Origin: DATAZK01 sp963731205
GTDB taxonomy: Bacteria; Actinomycetota; Actinomycetes; Frankiales; Frankiaceae
Length of the DNA stretch: 64,000 nt
Reading direction: 5' to 3'
NCBI GenBank assembly: GCA_963731205.1
Contig: CAVSUJ010000001.1
Span: 1,798,001-1,862,000, forward strand
A model generated the notes under the pieces. The model had not been told where the DNA came from. It made no database searches and saw only the letters and a program-made list of their open reading frames with translations. Below, piece by piece: positions 45,201 through 53,984 of the stretch. How positions within the stretch are numbered: the stretch's first letter is position 1; each line of letters begins with the position of its first letter. Made by a program: the position numbers and the translations under genes.

Positions 45201-45270
45201 CTTCGGGCGGGCAGACCGACCTTCGTCGCACCGAACAGACGAGTGCGCGAGGCCTGAAGGAGGCCCCCCA

Positions 45271-45426
45271 ATGATCACGTTAGGCGTGATTCTGCTCATC
45301 ATCGGGCTCATCGCAAGCATCCCGATTCTCGTGACGATCGGGATCATCTTGGTGGTCGTCGGCGCGATCCTGGCGCTGCTCGGCATGGCCGGGCGCGAGA
45401 TCGGCGGGCGGCGCCACTACTACTAG
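45271..45426 (+). CDS. DUF6131 family small membrane protein
   Basis: 51 residues, almost entirely two transmembrane helices (LGVILLIIGLIASIPILVTI and GIILVVVGAILALLGMAG), with the conserved tail GGRRHYY. A textbook ribosome site (AAGGAGG) lies upstream. The short GRRHY tail and glycine-spaced helices are the DUF6131 pattern seen in many actinobacteria, often as stress-induced small proteins. Divergent from the LuxR-type regulator and possibly controlled by it. Confidence 0.8.
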   Translation: MITLGVILLIIGLIASIPILVTIGIILVVVGAILALLGMAGREIGGRRHYY

Positions 45427-45433
45427 AACAGCC

Positions 45434-45449
45434 GGCCGGGCGTCCGGCC
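45434..45449 (+). terminator. Hairpin after DUF6131 gene
   Basis: GGCCGG (45434-45439) and CCGGCC (45444-45449) make a perfect 6-bp stem with a 4-base loop, eight bases after the stop codon. No T-tract follows. Confidence 0.45.
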
Positions 45450-45528
45450 CCGTCCCGGTTACGCATCGGCACGCGGCTGCGGCCGGCCCCAGCGGCGCTT
45501 CGCAGGCGCCTGCGTATCGTGCAGATTC

Positions 45529-46767
45529 ATGTCTGGCGAAGCGGGCGTCGGCGACCGTTCCGGCCTGCCGCTGGAGGGGGTCCAGATCCTGGACCTTTCG
45601 CGCGTCGTATCCGGTCCGCTCTGCGGTCGATTACTTGCCGATCTCGGCGCCGATGTCATCAAGGTCGAGCCGCCCGAGGGTGACGTCACGCGGACCGCGC
45701 AGCCGTTCATCGATGGGGTGTCCCCGTACTTCGCGCAGATGAATGCCGGCAAGCGGGCGATCACCATCGACCTGAAAAACCCTTCCGGCGCGGCAATTGT
45801 CGAGCGGCTCGCGGCCCGGGCCGACGTGCTGCTGGAGAACTTCCGGCCGGGCGTCATGGCGCGGCTCGGCTTGGATCCGGAGCGGCTGCGCGAGAGCAAC
45901 CCCGGGCTCATCGTCTGCTCCGTGACCGGCTGGGGACAGTCCGGTCCCTGGCGTGATCGCAAGGCGTATGCACCCATGGTGCACGCGCAGGCCGGCGTGA
46001 TCGAGATGGCGGCGCGCCTGCGCGGCCGGCCCGCGGAGCAGGAGACACAGATTCACGGCGACGTCTACGCCGCCGTCTTCGCTGCCTGCTCGGTGCTTGC
46101 CGCCCTTCATCAGCGCGGCCGCACCGGACGGGGCCAGTCGCTCGATGTCGCGATGGCGCAGGCGCTGCTGTACGCAAATGAATGGGCCGGTGTGGAATTG
46201 CAGCGGCCGACCTCGCAGGAGTTGCGGGCGCGGCCGGGCGAGTACGCCGAGCTCGACCGCGGCGGGTTCGACATCTGGCTGCATCCAGTGTTCCTGCTCG
46301 GCGACGGGTCGCAGGTGGCGCTGCTCGGACGGGCGGTCACCCAGCTGCCCGGGATTCTCGAGACGTTGAACGGCGACCGCGGCGTGTTGCAGGATCCGCG
46401 CTTGCAGGACGGCAATCCTGCGCAACGAGACACCTTTGCGCGCGGGGTCATCGCCGCCGAACTGGTGCAGCTGGCGGATTTCGCGACACTTTCAGCGGCT
46501 TTCGCCAGCTCCCGGGTGATGTTCGCCGAAGTGCGCTCCTTCGCCGACCTGGCAGCCACGGAATGGGCAGCCGATCGCCGGCTGATCGCCCAAGCCGCTC
46601 CAGGGCTGCCGCTGCCCAGCGGTCCGTGGCGCAGCGACGGCGGCGATCCGAGTCTAGGGGGACCACCGCCGCGAAAAGGCCAGCATTCGCAGGCCATCCT
46701 CACTGAGCTCGGCTGCACCGACGCCGAGATCGAGGCGTTACGCGAGTCGGGCGCCGTCAGCTGGTGA
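45529..46767 (+). CDS. CaiB/BaiF-family (class III) CoA-transferase
   Basis: 412 residues. The N-terminal family signature is VQILDLSRVVSGPLCGRLLA followed by DLGADVIKVEPPEGD; NAGKRAITIDLKNPSG and LLENFRPGVMARLGLD are also diagnostic. The Asp in IHGDVYAAVF is the likely nucleophile that forms the aspartyl-CoA intermediate. It moves CoA between carboxylic acids, probably activating a degradation substrate. Start ATG has no clear ribosome site. Its stop is adjacent to the stop of the TIGR03084-like gene (convergent). Confidence 0.85.
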   Translation: MSGEAGVGDRSGLPLEGVQILDLSRVVSGPLCGRLLADLGADVIKVEPPEGDVTRTAQPFIDGVSPYFAQMNAGKRAITIDLKNPSGAAIVERLAARADVLLENFRPGVMARLGLDPERLRESNPGLIVCSVTGWGQSGPWRDRKAYAPMVHAQAGVIEMAARLRGRPAEQETQIHGDVYAAVFAACSVLAALHQRGRTGRGQSLDVAMAQALLYANEWAGVELQRPTSQELRARPGEYAELDRGGFDIWLHPVFLLGDGSQVALLGRAVTQLPGILETLNGDRGVLQDPRLQDGNPAQRDTFARGVIAAELVQLADFATLSAAFASSRVMFAEVRSFADLAATEWAADRRLIAQAAPGLPLPSGPWRSDGGDPSLGGPPPRKGQHSQAILTELGCTDAEIEALRESGAVSW

Positions 46768-47499
46768 CTACAGGAAAGCCCGGGCATGCTGCAACGCCAG
46801 CGCGGCGAGCGCTCCGTCTGCGGACAGCCTCATCGGATCGCCCGGCCGCAGCCGGTGGGTGGCCACCCGGCACCAGTCGATTGCCGGGCCGGTGACACGT
46901 TCACTCGACTCCGGTGGGCCGAAGGCCCAGCGCTGACCGTCCGGCCCGGCCAGCTCGAAGCGCAAGGTTGCCGGCTCTGCCGGTGGAGTGACTCCGGCGA
47001 CCGTGAACGCGTACGGCAGCGTGCGGTAGCCGAGCCAGGCAATGTGGCGCAGCCGCGGAGTGGCCGTCACGGGCCGGTGTAACGCCGCGAAGCAATCGAG
47101 ACCATGAGCCCAGCACTCCATCAACCGCGCGGTGGCCAGCGATCGCGCCGACATCGTGCGTCCGCCCCAGGGCACCCGGTCCGAATCCTGGCGCGCGGCA
47201 AAGGCATCCGCTGCCCCGGCAGCCGTTGCGCGCCACTCGGCGAGCAGCGCCTCATCCGGCAGTTGCGTGAAAGAGGCACGCAATCCGCTCTCCAGCGGAT
47301 CGATACCCCGGCTGACCGAAAGCACGGCGGCCCGTTCCGAGACGAGCAGGTGAGCCACCGTGTCCCGCACCGTCCATCCGGCTGCCGGCGTGGGCGAATC
47401 CCAACCCTCTCCGACGTCCTGGAGTGCGGTCTGCAACGCGTCCTGGAGCACCGCCTGTTCGGCGCGTAGATCAGCCAGCAGGTCGGGTTCCATAGCCAC
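46768..47499 (-). CDS. TIGR03084-family metal-binding protein (DinB/mycothiol-type)
   Basis: 243 residues from GTG 47499 (or ATG 47493). The N-terminal four-helix DinB-like domain has the metal His positions in TVRDTVAHLLVSERAA and ECWAHGLDCFAAL, as in mycothiol-dependent maleylpyruvate isomerases. The C-terminal half (HIAWLGYRTLPYAFTVAG, WAFGPPESSERVTGPA) matches the actinobacterial TIGR03084 group. A mycothiol-linked detoxification or isomerase role is possible; the reaction is unknown. It follows vanX by 15 bp on the same strand, but its function does not obviously fit glycopeptide resistance. Confidence 0.8.
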   Translation of the reverse strand: MAMEPDLLADLRAEQAVLQDALQTALQDVGEGWDSPTPAAGWTVRDTVAHLLVSERAAVLSVSRGIDPLESGLRASFTQLPDEALLAEWRATAAGAADAFAARQDSDRVPWGGRTMSARSLATARLMECWAHGLDCFAALHRPVTATPRLRHIAWLGYRTLPYAFTVAGVTPPAEPATLRFELAGPDGQRWAFGPPESSERVTGPAIDWCRVATHRLRPGDPMRLSADGALAALALQHARAFL

Positions 47500-47514
47500 C
47501 CATGGTGCCGCAGC

Positions 47515-48147
47515 TCAGGAGAACCGTTCGCAGCACTCCCCCGTGATCGGAAAATCGAAGTAGGTGTGGGGATATGGCTCGTACTTCAGCGTGTAGTGCC
47601 ACCACTCGCGCGCGTAGGAATCAAAGCCGCAGGCTTCCATGATCGTGCGAAGGCAGCCACGGTTTCTCGTCTCGACGGCCGTGATTCCCCGTGCTCCGTG
47701 ATGGGACACAACGTCCATCAGGTCGTGGCCACCACCCATTGGTGCCAGCTCGCCGGTAGCCAGGTCATAGAGCGTCAGGTCGACCGTGCCGCCTCGGGTG
47801 TGGCCGGATTTCGCGGCCACGTAACCCCTTTCGAACATCTCGGGCCGCTCGATGTTCGGGTAATACCTGGGCTTCGTACGGCCGTCCTCCGGTTGCCGGG
47901 CCCAACGCAGGAAGTTCTCGACCGCGCGTTGCGGGCGATAGCCGTCCCACAGCAGCAGGCCGAAACCGAAGCATTCCGCCTTCTCCTGGGCGCGCTCCAG
48001 AGACGCGCACAAGGCCCGGGTACCGACGATGCGGTTGGCCTGATACCCGTCGACAGGCTTGCCGGTGAAGTTGTCCCAGGTGGCGTATTTGGAGTCCCAG
48101 CGGATGGCAGGCACGAACTCGTCCACCCAGACGAAATCGTTCTTCAT
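47515..48147 (-). CDS. vanX: D-Ala-D-Ala dipeptidase VanX
   Basis: 210 residues. Every key position of enterococcal VanX is at the same number: Arg71 in WDGYRPQRAV, zinc ligands His116 and Asp123 in SGHTRGGTVDL, catalytic Glu181 and zinc ligand His184 in EWWHYTL. It removes D-Ala-D-Ala so that only D-Ala-D-Lac enters peptidoglycan precursors. Cytoplasmic zinc enzyme. The ATG overlaps the vanA stop (ATGA). With vanH and vanA it forms the resistance operon. Confidence 0.95.
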   Translation of the reverse strand: MKNDFVWVDEFVPAIRWDSKYATWDNFTGKPVDGYQANRIVGTRALCASLERAQEKAECFGFGLLLWDGYRPQRAVENFLRWARQPEDGRTKPRYYPNIERPEMFERGYVAAKSGHTRGGTVDLTLYDLATGELAPMGGGHDLMDVVSHHGARGITAVETRNRGCLRTIMEACGFDSYAREWWHYTLKYEPYPHTYFDFPITGECCERFS

Positions 48148-49184
48148 CGTCTCTTGCCGTGCAGCGTCAGCGAAACCACCCGGTCGATGACCTCGGCCAG
48201 CGGCAACCCGGCTGCCGCCATCATTCGCGGGTAGCGGCTGTAGGACGTCATGCCGGGCAGCGTGTTGACCTCGTTGAGCACCACCGTGCCGTCGTCTTTG
48301 AGGAACATGTCCACGCGTGCCAGGCCGCGGCAGCCCAGGGCGCGATAGATGGCCTTGGCGGTCTCTTGGACGAGGACGCGCGACTCGGGCGAGATGTCTG
48401 CGGGCACGATGGGGGTGGAATTCTCAGAGCCGCGCTCCGGCTCACTTTCCTGATGGATCCTGAAGAAGCCGTGCGAAAGAGAGATTCGATCGACCTCGCC
48501 GGCAACCAGGCCGAACCGCTCCCCCAGAATCGCGCAGCCGACTTCGCTCCCGACGACGGCCTCTTCGATCAGCACCTTCGAATCGAACTTTCGTGCGGCT
48601 TCCAAGGCACCCGGGAGTTCGTCGGCGCACGTCACCTTGCTGACGCCGAAGGACGACCCGGAACGGGCCGGCTTCACAAAGACGGGATAGCTGATCGGAT
48701 CGCCGTCGAGCTTCTCGTGCCGGCCGACAACCCAATGATTCGGGGTGGCGATGCCCGCCTCGGAGGCAACGATGTAGGCCAAGGACTTGTCCATGCACAG
48801 GGCCGAACTCGGCACGTCGCAGCCGACATACGGGATGCCGGACAGCTCCAACAGGCCCTGGACGGCGCCGTCCTCGCCGCCCTTGCCGTGCAGAACCGGA
48901 AACACGAGGTCCAACCGGATCATTCGGTAATCGTTGCGTTCCAACACCAGTAGCCCGTGCACGCTTCGGTCCGGTGACAGGACAGCCGGACGGCTGCTGC
49001 CGTTCTCCCAATCTGCCCGCGGGCTGTCACACAGCTTCCAGGCGCCGCTCTTCGTGATCCCGATGAAGAACGGCTCGTACTTCGTGGCGTCGAGGTTCTT
49101 GGCCACCTCCTGCGCAGACTTCACCGAGATCGAGTGCTCCTCGGACACGCCGCCGAAGAGAACCCCGATTTTCAGCCTGTCCAT
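48144..49184 (-). CDS. vanA: D-alanine--D-lactate ligase (VanA type)
   Basis: 346 residues, ATP-grasp D-Ala-D-X ligase. GVLFGGVSEEHSISVKSAQE starts the fold; the omega loop reads HGFFRIHQE with His244, the residue that selects D-lactate over D-Ala in VanA; LARVDMFLKDDGTVVLNEVN and TLPGMTSYSRYPRMM supply Mg and ATP binding. It makes D-Ala-D-Lac, which glycopeptides bind poorly. Its start overlaps the vanH stop region by 13 bases. The symbol reflects function; actinobacterial orthologues also carry other names. Confidence 0.95.
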   Translation of the reverse strand: MDRLKIGVLFGGVSEEHSISVKSAQEVAKNLDATKYEPFFIGITKSGAWKLCDSPRADWENGSSRPAVLSPDRSVHGLLVLERNDYRMIRLDLVFPVLHGKGGEDGAVQGLLELSGIPYVGCDVPSSALCMDKSLAYIVASEAGIATPNHWVVGRHEKLDGDPISYPVFVKPARSGSSFGVSKVTCADELPGALEAARKFDSKVLIEEAVVGSEVGCAILGERFGLVAGEVDRISLSHGFFRIHQESEPERGSENSTPIVPADISPESRVLVQETAKAIYRALGCRGLARVDMFLKDDGTVVLNEVNTLPGMTSYSRYPRMMAAAGLPLAEVIDRVVSLTLHGKRR

Positions 49185-50158
49185 GCCGCCGTCTCCTGCT
49201 CGAAGGTCAGGCAGTTCGTGATCGTGCCTTCGACGGCGTCGCGCAGCGCGTGGCCCGTGTAGTAGGCGGTGTGCGGGCTGATCAGCACATTCGGCATTTG
49301 CTGCAGCCGCAGCAGCGCTGGATTTTCGACAGGCGTTCGGCTGCGGTCGGCGTAGAAGATCCCCTCTTCACCTTCCAGGACATCCAGCGCCGCGCCGCCC
49401 AGCCTTCCGCTCTCCAGCGCTCGGAGCAGAGCCTCGGTGTCGACGAGCGGACCGCGACCGGTGTTGACGATGTAGGCGCCCGCCTTCATCTGCTCGATGC
49501 GCCGGCGATCGATGAGATGGTGCGTGTCAGCGGTGAGCGGCGTGTGCAGGCTGACGATGTCGCTGTGCTCCAGCAACTCCTCGAGGGAAACGTGACTGAT
49601 GGCCGCCCCAGCACGAATGTCGTGGGCGAGGACACGCGAGCCGAACCCTTGCAGCCTGCGCATGACCGCCATGCCGATGCGTCCTGCGCCCACCACGCCG
49701 ACGGTCAGGTCGCGTAGTTCCCGGCCCGGAATTCCACCGAGCCGATAGTCGTAAGCGTCCACGCGATGGACGATGGATTTCGCGTTGCGTACCGCCATCA
49801 GCATGAGCATCAAGGTGTAATCGGCGACGCTGTCGGGTGAGTAGCTGACCGTGCCGACCTTGAGGCCGACCTCTCGCGCGTACTCCACATCGATGTGGTT
49901 GCACCCGATGCTTCTCGTGGAGATGTACCGGACGCCGGCTCGGCTGAGCGCAAGAAGGACGGCGTTGGGGATGTGAGCCTTGTGACCGACGCTGATGCAC
50001 CGCTTGCCGAGCGCCAGGGCTACGTTGGCTTCACAGACCGAAGCCCGCGTGATCGTCGTGAGCACGCCGAAGCGCGGCGCCAGCTCCCGGAACAGAACGG
50101 CCTCGTCCCGGGTGCAGCCATACGCGGTGAGTCCGATTGCCGGTTGCCTCAAGGCCAT
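49172..50158 (-). CDS. vanH: D-lactate dehydrogenase VanH
   Basis: 328 residues from ATG 50158; a longer version from 50221 would add 21 residues and use up the promoter region. D-2-hydroxyacid dehydrogenase family: NAD motif VGVVGAGRIGMAVMRRL, catalytic Arg in VNTGRGPLVD, Glu in DVLEGEEGIF, His in ISPHTAYYT. It reduces pyruvate to D-lactate for the ligase. First gene of the vanHAX operon, divergent from vanRS. Confidence 0.93.
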   Translation of the reverse strand: MALRQPAIGLTAYGCTRDEAVLFRELAPRFGVLTTITRASVCEANVALALGKRCISVGHKAHIPNAVLLALSRAGVRYISTRSIGCNHIDVEYAREVGLKVGTVSYSPDSVADYTLMLMLMAVRNAKSIVHRVDAYDYRLGGIPGRELRDLTVGVVGAGRIGMAVMRRLQGFGSRVLAHDIRAGAAISHVSLEELLEHSDIVSLHTPLTADTHHLIDRRRIEQMKAGAYIVNTGRGPLVDTEALLRALESGRLGGAALDVLEGEEGIFYADRSRTPVENPALLRLQQMPNVLISPHTAYYTGHALRDAVEGTITNCLTFEQETAAWTG

Positions 50159-50245
50159 GAGGGCAGTCAAGGCAGCCTGGTGTTGCGGGTACGTATGTGG
50201 TTTTTGATATGCGGACGACATGCTCGGGCTGAGAGGATGGAGAGA
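50159..50245. promoter_or_regulatory. Divergent vanH / vanR promoter region
   Basis: 87 bp separate vanH and vanR. It must hold both promoters and, by analogy with other van clusters, VanR sites. It includes A/T-rich stretches (TTTTTGATAT) unusual for the local composition, but I cannot define VanR boxes by eye. Confidence 0.4.
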
Positions 50246-50941
50246 ATGCGGGTGCTGATCGTCGAGGATGAGCCGTACATGGCTGACGCCATCCGCGACG
50301 GCCTGCGCCTGGAAGCGATCGCGGCGGACATCGCCGGTGACGGTGACACCGCGCTCGAGCTGCTGAGCATCAACGCGTACGACATCGCCGTGCTCGACCG
50401 CGACATCCCCGGCCCCTCCGGCGACGAGATCGCCAAGCGTCTCGTCGCCGCGGACAGCGGCATCCCCATCCTCATGCTCACCGCCGCCGACCGGCTCGAT
50501 GACAAGGCGTCCGGCTTCGAGCTCGGCGCCGACGACTACCTCACCAAGCCGTTCGCCCTCCAGGAGCTGGTGCTCCGGCTGCGGGCGCTCGACCGGCGGC
50601 GCGCCTACCACCGGCCGCCCGTCCGCGAGCTGGCGGGCCTGCGGGTGGATCCGTTCCGCCGTGAGGTCTTCCGCGACGGCCGCTACGTCGCGCTCACTCG
50701 CAAGCAGTTTGCCGTGCTGGAGGTTCTCGTCGCGGCCGAGGGCGGTGTCGTCAGCGCCGAAGAGCTACTGGAGCGGGCCTGGGATGAGAACGCCGACCCC
50801 CTCACCAACGCGGTGCGCATCACGGTCTCGGCACTGCGCAAGCGCCTCGGGGAACCCTGGATCATTGCCACAGTGCCGGGCGCCGGCTACCGCATCGACA
50901 CTCAACCAGACGCCGGACGTGAGGGAGGAGACGGTGGATAG
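50246..50941 (+). CDS. vanR: Response regulator VanR
   Basis: 231 residues, OmpR/PhoB type. ATG at 50246 follows GGATGGAGAGA. Receiver: MRVLIVEDEPYMADAI with acidic residues, Asp51 in VLDRDIPGP as phosphoacceptor, MLTAAD and TKPFALQEL. The C-terminal winged helix (LTRKQFAVLEVLVAAEGGVV, then VPGAGYRID) closely resembles VanR of Streptomyces. It should activate vanHAX and its own operon. Overlaps vanS by 8 bases. Confidence 0.92.
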   Translation: MRVLIVEDEPYMADAIRDGLRLEAIAADIAGDGDTALELLSINAYDIAVLDRDIPGPSGDEIAKRLVAADSGIPILMLTAADRLDDKASGFELGADDYLTKPFALQELVLRLRALDRRRAYHRPPVRELAGLRVDPFRREVFRDGRYVALTRKQFAVLEVLVAAEGGVVSAEELLERAWDENADPLTNAVRITVSALRKRLGEPWIIATVPGAGYRIDTQPDAGREGGDGG

Positions 50942-52028
50942 AGCCCCTGGAATGAGCGTCCGGCTGAAACTCACCCTGAGCTACGCCGGCTTTCTCATGC
51001 TCGCCGGCACGCTCATGCTCGCGGCCGTCTGGGTGTTCATCCTGCGCTACCTGCCGGCGGGCGTGCTCTACAACCTGCATCCCTCGTGGTGGTTTCGTAC
51101 CCGCTCCGACCCACTGAACGGCTTCGGAACGGCCGCGGCCATCGTGCTGGCGTTCCTGCTCGTCTTCGGCCTCGTCGGAGGGTGGCTGCTCGCCGGCCGG
51201 ATGCTCGCTCCGCTGACCCGCATCACCGACGCCACCCGCGCCGCGGCGAACGGATCGCTGTCTCACCGCATCAGCCTGGACGGTCATCGCGACGAGTTCC
51301 GCGAGCTCGCGGATGCGTTCGACGCCATGCTCGCGCGCCTGGAAGCACACGTCGCCGAGCAGCAGCGGTTTGCGGCGAACGCATCGCACGAACTGCGGAC
51401 CCCGCTGGCTGTCAGCCAGACGCTGCTCGACGTCGCACGCAAAGATCCGAACCGTGACAACGACGAACTCGTCGAGCGCCTTCACGCCGTCAACACCCGC
51501 GCGATCAACCTCACAGAAGCGTTGCTGCTCCTCACTCGAGCCGAGCAGCAGTCGTTCATCCCGGAGCACGTCGACCTGTCCCTCATCGCGGAAGCCGCGG
51601 TGGAAACACTCCTCCCCCTTGCGGAAAAGCGCGGCGTCACGATCGAGACCTCCGGCGACGTGACTCCCGCCATCGGCTCCGCGGCGCTCCTGCTGCAATT
51701 GACGACGAACCTCGTGCACAACGCGATCGTCCACAATCTGCCGCGAGGCACCGTGTGCGTGACGACGAGCGTCCGGCCCGAGGGTGTGGTGCTCACCGTC
51801 GAGAACACCGGTGAAAGGCTCACGCCGCACCTGGTGTCCACGCTTGTCGAACCGTTTCTGCGCGGCACCCACCGGGTGCGCACCGATCACGCCGGTGTCG
51901 GTCTCGGCCTGGCAATCGTCAGAAGCATCACCGAGGCACACGGCGGAATCCTGACGCTCACGGCGCGCGACGGCGGCGGCCTTCACGCCATGGTCCAGCT
52001 ACCAAAGGCGGCGGCACAGGCTCAGTAG
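50934..52028 (+). CDS. vanS: Sensor histidine kinase VanS
   Basis: 364 residues from GTG 50934, with GGGAGGAG just upstream. Two transmembrane helices (about 18-39 and 67-88) enclose a very short external loop of about 27 residues containing LYNLHPSWWFRTRSD. HAMP domain at about 86-138; H-box FAANASHELRTPLAV with His152; N-box LTTNLVHNAIVHN and G-box GVGLGLAIVRSI complete the ATPase. The compact sensor is like that of S. coelicolor VanS rather than enterococcal forms. Its 3' end overlaps the converging ADH-family gene by 30 bases. Confidence 0.92.
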   Translation: MDRAPGMSVRLKLTLSYAGFLMLAGTLMLAAVWVFILRYLPAGVLYNLHPSWWFRTRSDPLNGFGTAAAIVLAFLLVFGLVGGWLLAGRMLAPLTRITDATRAAANGSLSHRISLDGHRDEFRELADAFDAMLARLEAHVAEQQRFAANASHELRTPLAVSQTLLDVARKDPNRDNDELVERLHAVNTRAINLTEALLLLTRAEQQSFIPEHVDLSLIAEAAVETLLPLAEKRGVTIETSGDVTPAIGSAALLLQLTTNLVHNAIVHNLPRGTVCVTTSVRPEGVVLTVENTGERLTPHLVSTLVEPFLRGTHRVRTDHAGVGLGLAIVRSITEAHGGILTLTARDGGGLHAMVQLPKAAAQAQ

Positions 52029-53168
52029 CTCTTCGCGGGATCCCAGCTGCGGCGCCTCATCCATGAGGTGATCGACGACCGCGTCGAGGCCGCTGAGGTC
52101 GATCCCGACCTGTCGCAGGGACGTCGGCACGCCGAGCCGGTCCAGCAGTCGCCGCAAGCCCGGCTCCAGCGGAGGGTCTCCGACGGGCCATCCGAGGGCT
52201 TCGGCCAACTGGAGCTGACGAGCGTGCGTTGCTTCGGCGTGGACCTGCAAAGCCACGGGCAGCGCCACGCAAGAGCCGATCCCGTGAGCCAATTCGTACG
52301 TCCCGCCCAGGGCGTGGCGGGCAGCGGTCGAGAACCAGGCGCCGATCGCCGGGCGGGCCAGCCGGGGCAGCGCGAACTTCGTCATCCATACGGCGGTGAG
52401 GACGTGCTGGCGTTCGATCGCCCGGCCCGGCCCGAATGACAGCGGCAGCCAATGGCACAGCGCCTTCAGCGCAGCCAGATCCACCGGATCACGAAATGGG
52501 TCGGCCTCGCCTGCCCGGCAGAAGGCCGCGATGGTGTCATCGAGCGCCTTCACCGCGGTCTCGGCCCACACCTCATCGGGGGTGTGGTCGGCGACGGATC
52601 CGTCCAGGAAGATCGTGCGGATCACCGTGCCGTCATCGGCATACGGCGTCTTGCGACCGAGCGCCGCATCGCGAGCGCCCCAGAACGGAAGGAACTCGGC
52701 GAACGACAGGGTCGTCGTCACGCTGATGAAGGGCAGCGCGTCAGCGGACACTCGTCCGGTCATGTCGAAGTGGCCGAAGTCCAGCGGGGTCAAAGACGCG
52801 ACGTCAGCAGCGCCGGAGACCACGAGACGGGCAATGCCTTTGGCGCAGTCCACGGCGCTGCTGCCGCCGACGGCCACCAGGGCGTCGACGTGCTCTTTCC
52901 GCGCCAGCGCGGCCCCTTCTTGCACCGCCTCGACGGGCGTGTGCGGCCGCACGCCGTCGAAAACGACGGGCGAGACATCCATGGCGCCGAGCACCTTGTC
53001 AAAGCTCCGGGATCGCCGGACGTTGGCACCGCAGACCAGCATGGGGCGGCGAGCCCCGTGAGCGGCGAGTACGCCTGCCAGCCGGGCCTCGACCGACCCG
53101 ATTCCGGAGATCGTCGCCTTGAGACCTTCCTGCGGCCGGAACTCAGAAACCCCTGTGGGCCAGGCCAT
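51999..53168 (-). CDS. Iron-type alcohol dehydrogenase-family protein with altered metal site
   Basis: 389 residues, PF00465-type fold: VGGSSAVDCAKGIARLV binds the cofactor and FISVTTTLSFAEFLP follows the second motif. The metal motif normally read as D-A-x-x-H-A-x-E is ALDDTIAAF here, so one His ligand is missing, although HALGGTYELAHGIGS later supplies others. It may be an NAD(P)H maleylacetate reductase-like enzyme that works without iron. It lies 9 bp after the SDR gene, third in the HD / SDR / ADH operon, and converges with vanS. Confidence 0.75.
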   Translation of the reverse strand: MAWPTGVSEFRPQEGLKATISGIGSVEARLAGVLAAHGARRPMLVCGANVRRSRSFDKVLGAMDVSPVVFDGVRPHTPVEAVQEGAALARKEHVDALVAVGGSSAVDCAKGIARLVVSGAADVASLTPLDFGHFDMTGRVSADALPFISVTTTLSFAEFLPFWGARDAALGRKTPYADDGTVIRTIFLDGSVADHTPDEVWAETAVKALDDTIAAFCRAGEADPFRDPVDLAALKALCHWLPLSFGPGRAIERQHVLTAVWMTKFALPRLARPAIGAWFSTAARHALGGTYELAHGIGSCVALPVALQVHAEATHARQLQLAEALGWPVGDPPLEPGLRRLLDRLGVPTSLRQVGIDLSGLDAVVDHLMDEAPQLGSREELLSLCRRLW

Positions 53169-53177
53169 TTCGCGGTG

Positions 53178-53984
53178 CTACGGCCTCATCGAGACGCCGC
53201 CGTCGACGGAAAGCACCTGACCGGTCACCCAGGAACCGTCATCCGACATCAGGAACGTGACCATGCTCGCGATGTCATCGGCGGTGCCGATCCGGTCAGA
53301 ACGCGCCATTCGCAGCATGCGCTGCCGGGCGGCGTCATCGACCTCTGCGAGCTTCTCCTTGCCCGGCACCATTCCGGGTGCCACGGCATTGGCCCTGATG
53401 CCTTTGTGTCCCCACCGCGAGGCGATGTGGCGCACCATGGCGGTCATACCGGTCTTCGTGGTCTGGTAGGCGAGACGGATGGGCTCACCCACGTAGACCG
53501 CGCCGGACGCCGTCGCTACTACAGACCCGCCGCCCCGCTCCAGCATCGACGGGATCGAATAGCGGGCACACAGCAGGAAGCCGGTCAGGCCGACGTCGAT
53601 CGTCCGCTGCCAGACATCGAGCGGGAGCGTCAGCAGATCGTGCTCACCGTCGACCCCTAGGGTCTCTGACGACATGTCCATGGCGTTCGCGTGGACCCCG
53701 TCGATCCCGCCGAACTCGTCGATGGCGCGCTTCATCAGGGCTTTGATGGACGACTCGTCACCCGCGTCGAACTGATGGGCAATGGCCGTCCCGCCATCGC
53801 GCTGGATCAGATCCACAGTGAGCTTCGCGGCCGGCTCGTTGAGGTCGCCGACAACGACACGTGCACCCTCCTGCGCGAGCCGGCGTGCGGTCGCCCCGCC
53901 GATGCTGGCCCGGTTGCTGGGACCATCGTTTGTGCCGGTGCCCCCGGCACACACGACGATGACCTTGTCCTGCAGCCCTCTCAT
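53178..53984 (-). CDS. SDR-family oxidoreductase
   Basis: 268 residues. The cofactor loop is unusual, CAGGTGTNDGPSNRASIGGA, with an insertion before IGGATARRLA; the remainder is classical: VVGDLNEP after beta-2 with Asp (NAD+ preference), HANAMD in place of NNAG, Ser in TASGAVY and catalytic YQTTK. LSVDGGVSMRP ends the protein. The ATG overlaps the HD gene stop (ATGA). Probably oxidises or reduces the product of the HD-domain enzyme. Confidence 0.82.
   Translation of the reverse strand: MRGLQDKVIVVCAGGTGTNDGPSNRASIGGATARRLAQEGARVVVGDLNEPAAKLTVDLIQRDGGTAIAHQFDAGDESSIKALMKRAIDEFGGIDGVHANAMDMSSETLGVDGEHDLLTLPLDVWQRTIDVGLTGFLLCARYSIPSMLERGGGSVVATASGAVYVGEPIRLAYQTTKTGMTAMVRHIASRWGHKGIRANAVAPGMVPGKEKLAEVDDAARQRMLRMARSDRIGTADDIASMVTFLMSDDGSWVTGQVLSVDGGVSMRP

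Noticed and set aside
46768..52028. Glycopeptide biosynthesis cluster around the van genes
   Set aside because: No peptide synthetase, P450 cross-linking enzymes or halogenase adjoin; the nearest P450 is 25 kb away in a different type of operon.
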